This document shows positions 59,020-64,000 of a DNA stretch of 64,000 nt, piece by piece. Made by a program: the position numbers and the translations under genes. The notes beneath the pieces were generated by a model. It was not told where the DNA came from. It saw only the letters and a list, made by a program, of their open reading frames with translations, and searched no databases. This stretch comes from Actinomycetota bacterium (lineage in GTDB: Bacteria; Actinomycetota; Actinomycetes; S36-B12): positions 1 through 64,000 of the forward strand of contig JAUXVJ010000002.1 of the NCBI GenBank assembly GCA_030684515.1, given 5' to 3'. Position 1 is the first letter of the stretch. The number at the start of each line of letters is the position of its first letter.

Positions 59020-60177
59020 GTGGCTAGCGACGAAATTTCCAAAGCCGAGCAAGATGCTGCCATCGCCGAGGCTGCCCAGGAAGCTGACGTCGTCACTCGG
59101 GTCGTCTTCTCGCCCTCGAATGTCTGGCGCATCGGCTTTGTGATCATGGGCGTGCTCGCCCTTGGACTGCTGTTTGCATTCATTCTCGAGGACGGCGGCA
59201 ACGTCATCTTCACCGTTCTGATGTCCTGGTTTGCGGCCATCGCGATGGCTCCACTTGTCGATCGCCTCTCGAAGCGAATGCGAAGAGGTGTTGCGACCAT
59301 CATCGTGATGCTAGGTGTGCTGGCCGCCATCGTGCTGTTCCTCGTCACCTTTGGCGCACTGCTGGTGGATCAGCTGAGTCAGTTTGTTGATCGGATCCCC
59401 GATCTCATCGATGGCGTTCTGTCCTGGATCAACGAAACGTTCAGCCAATCGATTTCACAGCAGGACATTCTCGATTCCTTCAACATCGACTCGAGCGATA
59501 TCACAAGCATCGCAACAAAGCTCGGCGTCAATGTGCTGGGGTTCTTGAGCTCTGTTGTGGGAAGCGTGTTTGGCGTGTTCACATTTGCGCTGTTCACCTT
59601 CTATCTGTCAGCAGACATGCCGCGACTCAAGCGCTGGGTGTGCCAACTCTTCCCGACGCGCCATCAGGGCATTGTGGAGAATGTCTGGAGCATTACTGCG
59701 GAGAAGACAGGCGGGTACCTCGGTGCGCGGGTAGTGCTCGCGACCATCAACAGCGTTACGTCAGGCATCGTGTTTGCTGTGATCGGATTGCCGTACTGGC
59801 TTCCTTTGGCACTGTGGACCGGCATCGTTGCGCAGTTCGTACCCACCATCGGTACCTACATCGCAATCGTGCTACCAGTGATCGTGGGCTTGGCAAGTGA
59901 TAATCCTTGGGACGGAGTGCTGGTCTTCGTGTGGGCTCTGATCTACCAGCAAGTGGAGAACCTCACTTTCGAGCCGAAGATCAGTGCGCGAGCAGTCGAT
60001 GTGAATCCCGCGGTGGCGTTCGGCTCCGTCCTACTGGGTGCGGCGCTGTTCGGAGTCGCTGGTGCGTTCCTCGCAGTGCCCGTCACCGCGATGATGCTGG
60101 CCTTGCTCGACATTTACGGGAACAGATATGAGCTTTCCAAGGAAGTTACGACGATCGCGGCGAAGTCAGAGACCTGA
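59020..60177 (+). CDS. AI-2E family transporter
   Basis: The 385-residue membrane protein has about eight helices. Paired N-terminal helices (IGFVIMGVLALGLLFAFILE) are followed by LSKRMRRGVATIIVMLGVLA, a central soluble region (DRIPDLIDGVLSWINETF), and the family hallmark WTGIVAQFVPTIGTYIAIVL. Then come VFVWALIYQQVENLTFEPKI and GAFLAVPVTAMMLALLDIYG. Members export small molecules or act as Na+/H+ antiporters; the autoinducer role is proven for few. Start is GTG 59020. It converges with the GGDEF gene, overlapping it by 12 bases. Confidence 0.92.
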   Translation: MASDEISKAEQDAAIAEAAQEADVVTRVVFSPSNVWRIGFVIMGVLALGLLFAFILEDGGNVIFTVLMSWFAAIAMAPLVDRLSKRMRRGVATIIVMLGVLAAIVLFLVTFGALLVDQLSQFVDRIPDLIDGVLSWINETFSQSISQQDILDSFNIDSSDITSIATKLGVNVLGFLSSVVGSVFGVFTFALFTFYLSADMPRLKRWVCQLFPTRHQGIVENVWSITAEKTGGYLGARVVLATINSVTSGIVFAVIGLPYWLPLALWTGIVAQFVPTIGTYIAIVLPVIVGLASDNPWDGVLVFVWALIYQQVENLTFEPKISARAVDVNPAVAFGSVLLGAALFGVAGAFLAVPVTAMMLALLDIYGNRYELSKEVTTIAAKSET

Positions 60178-61134
60178 TTGCCGATGTCGCTTCGCTGACT
60201 TTGCTGCGTACATTGCGACATCGGCTTGCGCAATAGCTTCTGGGAAGCCGTGCACCACAGTGATCGGGGCCCAACCCAATGAGCCAGCGACCTTCGACAG
60301 TTCGAAGTTCGCGTAGATGCGCTCGACTATTGCCTCGGCCTGTTCCTCCGTGCAGTTCCTCAACAGGATTGCGAACTCGTCGCCGCCAAGCCGTGCAACA
60401 AAATCACCGGCCTTGACCGAGTTGGAAAGCTGCTTGGCAGCGGTCTGGATATAGAGGTCTCCAGCTGCGTGGCCCTGGGTGTCATTGACAGACTTCAGAT
60501 GATCGAGATCCATCATCATCGCGACCGTGGGATCTGCATATCGCTCGTAGCGCTCGGCTTCTTCCGTCACAATTCGCTCCCAGGCGCGCCGGTTGTACAG
60601 ACCCGTGAGCAAGTCAGTCTCAGCGGCCAGCTGAGCTTCCAGGAGTTCTTGCGCATGTCTATCGCGAGCACGATCAGACGCGAGCACCATGGAGAGCAAC
60701 TGCCCGAGCAGGCCGATGGTGGGTTCAGCATCGCGAAGACGAGGGTCATCGATCTTCCGCTGAGGATCCAGACCACAAATAGCGCCGAAGAGCCCGCCGT
60801 CCTGATCGCGAATCGGTGAGCCGGCGTATGCGCCAATGTCGGTCGTTGCATTGACGCCAGCTGCTGCGTACTCGGGTACTGCTTGAGCATCGGGCGCCAC
60901 GGCAGGCGTAGTCCCCTCAACCATGTGGATGCAGTAACTGTCCTCCCAGGGATGACCTGCGCCCTTGGTTATGTCATAGCTGTTGCCTTCGTTCATGTAC
61001 ATGAAGGTCTGGCGATCGTTCTCCACACGCGTGACGGACCACAGAGCCAGCGGCACGTGCTCAGACAGGTACTCGACTACCAGATTTGCCGCGTCATCGA
61101 AGTCCATGTCCGGCGGCAACAGAGGCAGATCCAT
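60166..61134 (-). CDS. GAF-GGDEF protein, probable diguanylate cyclase
   Basis: An N-terminal GAF domain (residues 12-150, e.g. VVEYLSEHVPLALWSVTRVE, AYAGSPIRDQDGGLFGAICG) is followed by a GGDEF domain (ETDLLTGLYNRRAWERIVTE, MMDLDHLKSVNDTQGHAAGD, FVARLGGDEFAILL near 250). The intact GGDEF motif suggests synthesis of cyclic di-GMP in response to a small ligand bound by GAF. No EAL domain is present. No RxxD inhibitory site is evident. It overlaps the convergent AI-2E gene end by 12 bases. Confidence 0.93.
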   Translation of the reverse strand: MDLPLLPPDMDFDDAANLVVEYLSEHVPLALWSVTRVENDRQTFMYMNEGNSYDITKGAGHPWEDSYCIHMVEGTTPAVAPDAQAVPEYAAAGVNATTDIGAYAGSPIRDQDGGLFGAICGLDPQRKIDDPRLRDAEPTIGLLGQLLSMVLASDRARDRHAQELLEAQLAAETDLLTGLYNRRAWERIVTEEAERYERYADPTVAMMMDLDHLKSVNDTQGHAAGDLYIQTAAKQLSNSVKAGDFVARLGGDEFAILLRNCTEEQAEAIVERIYANFELSKVAGSLGWAPITVVHGFPEAIAQADVAMYAAKSAKRHRQSGL

Positions 61135-61169
61135 CAGACCTCCCTGTCACGTTGGCGATACTGCCGTGG

Positions 61170-61832
61170 CTACGTGAGTGATCTTATGAGCAGAATCGCG
61201 CCGATGATGCCGAGTACTACAGCCATCAGAACACCGCTGTATTGCGAAAGCCAGTTGCGCCAATGTTCGAGCATGGGCTGCGAACTTGCTCCTCTGCTCA
61301 ACACCAGAAGTGGAGGTACGGCTACGCCAATGCTGGCTACGAGAACGAATCCCAGCAGCACGATGATCTCGTCGCTCGTGGACAGACCGACTTCGACTAG
61401 CAATGCCATGGCGCTCAAGGTCAGCAGGATGTTCTTGGGATTGCCGGCTGACAGCAGGGCACCAAATCCAAAGGAGCGAAAGACTGAGATGTCAGCAAGA
61501 GAGGTCATCCAGCCAGGCTCGGCCTTGCTTTTGCGACCTCGCCACTGCCGCGCCGCTAGGACGAGCAGCCCGATCCCGAGGATGCCCTGAAGCCACCGCG
61601 CTAAGGGCGTGTCGCCTTCACTGCCGTACAGAGTCGTGTGGTTGCCCAGGGCAATCGCGATGCCGGCCAAGACGAGTAGTCCCAAGAACCAGCCCAGCAG
61701 CATGGAAGCACCGTTGGCGCGGCCGCGTGGGGTGAGCAGCACGAGCACAACCGCGATGATGGGCAGCGGATTGATACACACCGCGAGCGCAAGTGGAAGC
61801 AGTTGCACCCACGTTGAGAGCGCTGAACTCAA
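61170..61832 (-). CDS. GAP/LysE-like small membrane protein
   Basis: The 220-residue protein has six membrane helices and the family start LLPLALAVCINPLPIIAVVL, then RANGASMLLGWFLGLLVLAG, SFGFGALLSAGNPKNILLTL and a final helix GVLMAVVLGIIGAILLIRSL. It resembles the GAP (Sap) family seen beside lipid-export genes in mycobacteria. The sequence overlaps the sulfotransferase gene by four bases, so both are coupled. Confidence 0.85.
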   Translation of the reverse strand: MSSALSTWVQLLPLALAVCINPLPIIAVVLVLLTPRGRANGASMLLGWFLGLLVLAGIAIALGNHTTLYGSEGDTPLARWLQGILGIGLLVLAARQWRGRKSKAEPGWMTSLADISVFRSFGFGALLSAGNPKNILLTLSAMALLVEVGLSTSDEIIVLLGFVLVASIGVAVPPLLVLSRGASSQPMLEHWRNWLSQYSGVLMAVVLGIIGAILLIRSLT

Positions 61833-62977
61833 GAGCGTCCCTTGCTGCGTAGGGCTACTTGCAGCTTCTTCACTCGCTTCTTCAGGCGTTTCGGCCGTGA
61901 TTGATCCTCTGAGGAGCGAAATCCATCCATTGCGCCGAGTATTGCGCTGATAGCTGCGCTGATGGGCATCGACGTGGGCTCTGCGTCGCTAATTGTTGGA
62001 GGCGCTTGGTAGCGCTGTGACAGCACGTCGAGATTACCGACGACGTGTACCCCGCTGTCGCGGATTGCCTCGACGTAAGTGGAAGCCAGATCGGCGGCGC
62101 GATCCAGTGCCCACTGGGGAGTGAGCATGCGGGATTCGAGTTGAGCGGGCCTGCGCCTCTCGATCATCCCCTTGATCAGTGAGTCATGGGCGGCATTGCC
62201 GTAGACCTTCCATCCCGGGCCGCCGCCAACTGACAAGTTGAGGTGGCGAAGGAACTCTGCTTCCTCCAGGGTCATGGACCGGTTCGCAGATTCCACTCGA
62301 CGATTGAAAAGGGTGTCGGATGGGATCCCAAGGAGGGTTTCGAAGTTCCGGTAGATGTCATCTGGATCTGTGTCATCGACCACGATCACCGTCATGTTCT
62401 CTGGTCCTACCAATCCCGCCCAGCGCTGAACAACCTGATCGTGTCGATGGCGATTCCAGAAGGTTTGGGGCTTGGGCTCGGTGACTTCAGCGGCAAACAC
62501 CTGTTCCAGCCAAAGTTCGTATCCCGTGGCATAGCCGGATTTCAGGATCTGCTGCCAGGCTGAGGGAAGGATGCGAGCTAGATTCCTCAGCGTTAGGACA
62601 ACATGAACGCGTCCCAAGCCGATTCGCTGGATTATGCCCTCGGCGATCTCGTCACTTGATTCGGCGAAGAACTCACTTGAGCACACGGTGATACCGGAGT
62701 AGTTGTGCGCATCATCGACAAAATGGTTCCACATGTCAGGGTCTGGTGGCGGTGCGCCTCCTACTCGCCAGCCTAGGCGACGGTTCATCGCTGACGACGC
62801 CACGAGCCGATGAGCCTGGAGGGATCCGGGGTAGGCGATACCGAGTGCTGCCAGTTCAGCTCGGGAATTTGCAAGCGCGGACTGAATTGCGGTCGTCCCC
62901 GTCTTGTGTACTCCGATGTGCAGGACAATCGACCCTGGAGTGAGCGCAAGTGGCCCGACTTCGGCTGGCTTTGGCAC
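61829..62977 (-). CDS. Sulfotransferase-like protein
   Basis: The 5' PAPS-binding loop is clear near residues 20-30 (LHIGVHKTGTTAIQSAL). It is followed by VHVVLTLRNLARILPSAWQQ, the 3' phosphate-binding region with Arg and Ser. The C-terminal third is helical and polar, and the end is basic. It should transfer a sulfuryl group from PAPS to a carbohydrate or lipid; the substrate is unknown. Start is GTG 62977. The coupled GAP-like membrane gene suggests an envelope or glycolipid product. Confidence 0.85.
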   Translation of the reverse strand: MPKPAEVGPLALTPGSIVLHIGVHKTGTTAIQSALANSRAELAALGIAYPGSLQAHRLVASSAMNRRLGWRVGGAPPPDPDMWNHFVDDAHNYSGITVCSSEFFAESSDEIAEGIIQRIGLGRVHVVLTLRNLARILPSAWQQILKSGYATGYELWLEQVFAAEVTEPKPQTFWNRHRHDQVVQRWAGLVGPENMTVIVVDDTDPDDIYRNFETLLGIPSDTLFNRRVESANRSMTLEEAEFLRHLNLSVGGGPGWKVYGNAAHDSLIKGMIERRRPAQLESRMLTPQWALDRAADLASTYVEAIRDSGVHVVGNLDVLSQRYQAPPTISDAEPTSMPISAAISAILGAMDGFRSSEDQSRPKRLKKRVKKLQVALRSKGRS

Positions 62978-63072
62978 GTTCTGACTCTATCGCTGGGGGT
63001 GATGATCTGCAGACGCCTGCCCACTGCGAACATATGCGCACATTCCGCCACTTTCGAGCGAAGGGCACCACA

Positions 63073-63336
63073 ATGTCAGCTCCAGATGCAACTGATGGTA
63101 TTGAAATCGGCGAGGACATCGACGTAGCAGTCGTGCTCGACGAAAATGACGAAGTGCTCGGTGCAGTTGTTGACGATCTGCTGGTGGCGACCAGTGTCGA
63201 TGGAACGATTGTTGATGAAACCATTGACATCCTGGACGCCGACGGCAACATTGTGCTTGAGGACGAGATTGTTGACGTGTACGACGCAGATGGTCAATTG
63301 GTGGCTGAGACCGAGGTCATCACCGCGATCGAGTAG
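63073..63336 (+). CDS. Small acidic repeat protein (87 aa)
   Basis: The protein is strongly acidic and built from repeating beta-like units: VVLDENDEVLGAVVDDLLVA, TIVDETIDILDADGNIVLED and IVDVYDADGQLVAETEVITA. The DADGN and DADGQ turns resemble short calcium-binding loops, but full EF-hand or RTX motifs are absent. AAGGG lies upstream of ATG 63073. No family is recognised. It is divergent from the sulfotransferase, 95 bases apart. Confidence 0.65.
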   Translation: MSAPDATDGIEIGEDIDVAVVLDENDEVLGAVVDDLLVATSVDGTIVDETIDILDADGNIVLEDEIVDVYDADGQLVAETEVITAIE

Positions 63337-63363
63337 TGCTCGACCGGGGCCCGTTGGGCCTTG

Positions 63364-64000
63364 CTACTGGCGCGACTCGAAAAGACCGAGCATCGCAGCG
63401 AAAGTCAGGACCGAGCGCGGGGCATAGGCAGTGCGCCACAGTCCGCTGTGAATGGCATTGCTGGAGATCAGTTCGAGCGGATTCTGCAGTGGGGTTGTCG
63501 GCTGTGCTTTGCTCAGTGGATTGCGCAGATCATGCACGAGCAGTCCGGCCATCAATGCTGTCGAGGTGGCGGGCTCAAAGACCTCAATGCCGAATCGTGC
63601 GGCACCGCTGTAGCCAGCCTTCAGTGCTCGGCTCTTGATGACTGACTGGGTGCGTGTCATCGGAGCGATGTTCATGGATACAGCAGAGCCCTCGCTGTGA
63701 GCCACCAGCGCCCGCCAGCGCTGCAGATGTTTGGCAAGGATGTAGTTGGGCCCTTGCTGTTCAATGATCGAATCATTGAGACCGTGCAATGCGTCGACTT
63801 GAGCAGTTGTTGCCGAGTAGTTCGGCTCAAATTTGCGAGCCATGCGCATCGGCAGTTGCAGGACTGTGGTGACACCACGAGCGCGCCATCGTCGTTGTGA
63901 TTCCTCAACTGCGGCGATCGGCACGAGGTTCACGTCAGTAGGAGAAGCAAGGTAGGCGAGTTGGAGTGGACGTCCGGACCTTCGCAGCGACTCCACGATG
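63364..64000 (-). CDS. Partial gene at right edge, unrecognised product
   Basis: At least 210 C-terminal residues are visible, and the 5' end lies beyond the window. Segments such as LQLAYLASPTDVNLVPIAAV, LNDSIIEQQGPNYILAKHLQ and MAGLLVHDLRNPLSKAQPTT suggest the C-terminal part of a Rossmann-fold enzyme, but I cannot name it. The end is 27 bases from the stop of the small acidic protein, and the two genes converge. Confidence 0.6.
   Translation of the reverse strand, partial: IVESLRRSGRPLQLAYLASPTDVNLVPIAAVEESQRRWRARGVTTVLQLPMRMARKFEPNYSATTAQVDALHGLNDSIIEQQGPNYILAKHLQRWRALVAHSEGSAVSMNIAPMTRTQSVIKSRALKAGYSGAARFGIEVFEPATSTALMAGLLVHDLRNPLSKAQPTTPLQNPLELISSNAIHSGLWRTAYAPRSVLTFAAMLGLFESRQ

Noticed and set aside
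1-64000. CRISPR array or insertion sequence
   Set aside because: No regularly spaced repeats and no transposase frames with flanking inverted repeats were seen; the only recombinase is the tyrosine integrase.

Overview
The window reads as chromosome of a high-G+C actinobacterium, probably an aquatic or environmental lineage. The pointers are a DinB/mycothiol-type maleylpyruvate-isomerase-like protein, DUF2236 and DUF2332 proteins, tRNA genes of actinobacterial type with encoded CCA ends, frequent GTG starts, a PF10081-type membrane alpha/beta hydrolase and a heliorhodopsin. No rRNA or taxonomic marker is present, so the exact lineage stays open.

Layout. 1-2.85 kb: two divergent CaiB/BaiF-type CoA-transferases in clearly more G+C-rich DNA than what follows, ending at a duplicated 3' half of tRNA-Phe. 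2.97-3.25 kb: tRNA-Phe, tRNA-Asp and tRNA-Glu on the minus strand. 3.3-11.4 kb: ordinary chromosomal genes (Sua5-type threonylcarbamoyl-AMP synthase, HtrA-like protease, DUF2236 oxygenase, heparinase II/III-like secreted protein, rpiB, lemA, an HtpX-like protease, PPK2).

11.82-43.96 kb: a 32-kb genomic island in tRNA-Lys(TTT), bounded by 60-bp direct repeats (56/60 identical) at 11819-11878 and 43897-43956. It carries a tyrosine integrase whose gene ends inside the tRNA, an excisionase-like protein, a MobF relaxase, and no visible type IV secretion genes. I therefore read it as an integrative and mobilizable element. Cargo includes a TacAT-like DUF1778/GNAT toxin-antitoxin pair, an AbiEi-like protein beside a HipB-like repressor, assorted metabolic genes (citrate synthase fused to a helix-turn-helix, DUF2332, an inositol-phosphatase-like protein, hydrolases), an auxiliary tryptophanyl-tRNA synthetase preceded by a complete ribosome-mediated attenuator (leader peptide with three Trp codons and four mutually complementary RNA segments), a type I restriction-modification operon in the order R-S-M, and a tight three-gene operon of two paralogous PD-(D/E)XK nucleases and a SIR2 protein. 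That operon is the best candidate for an undescribed defence system. Remnants of another integrase tail lie just outside the right end, so elements have accreted at this tRNA.

44.1-64 kb: chromosomal genes again. They include a secreted protein, two Gfo/Idh/MocA oxidoreductases in G+C-rich DNA, a heliorhodopsin divergent from a sulfide:quinone-reductase-like/TusE-DsrC-like/DsrE-like operon, an SDR with an N-terminal extension, an M13 metallopeptidase, several membrane proteins, an AI-2E transporter, a GAF-GGDEF protein, a sulfotransferase, and a truncated gene at the right edge. No CRISPR array, insertion sequence or rRNA operon was seen.
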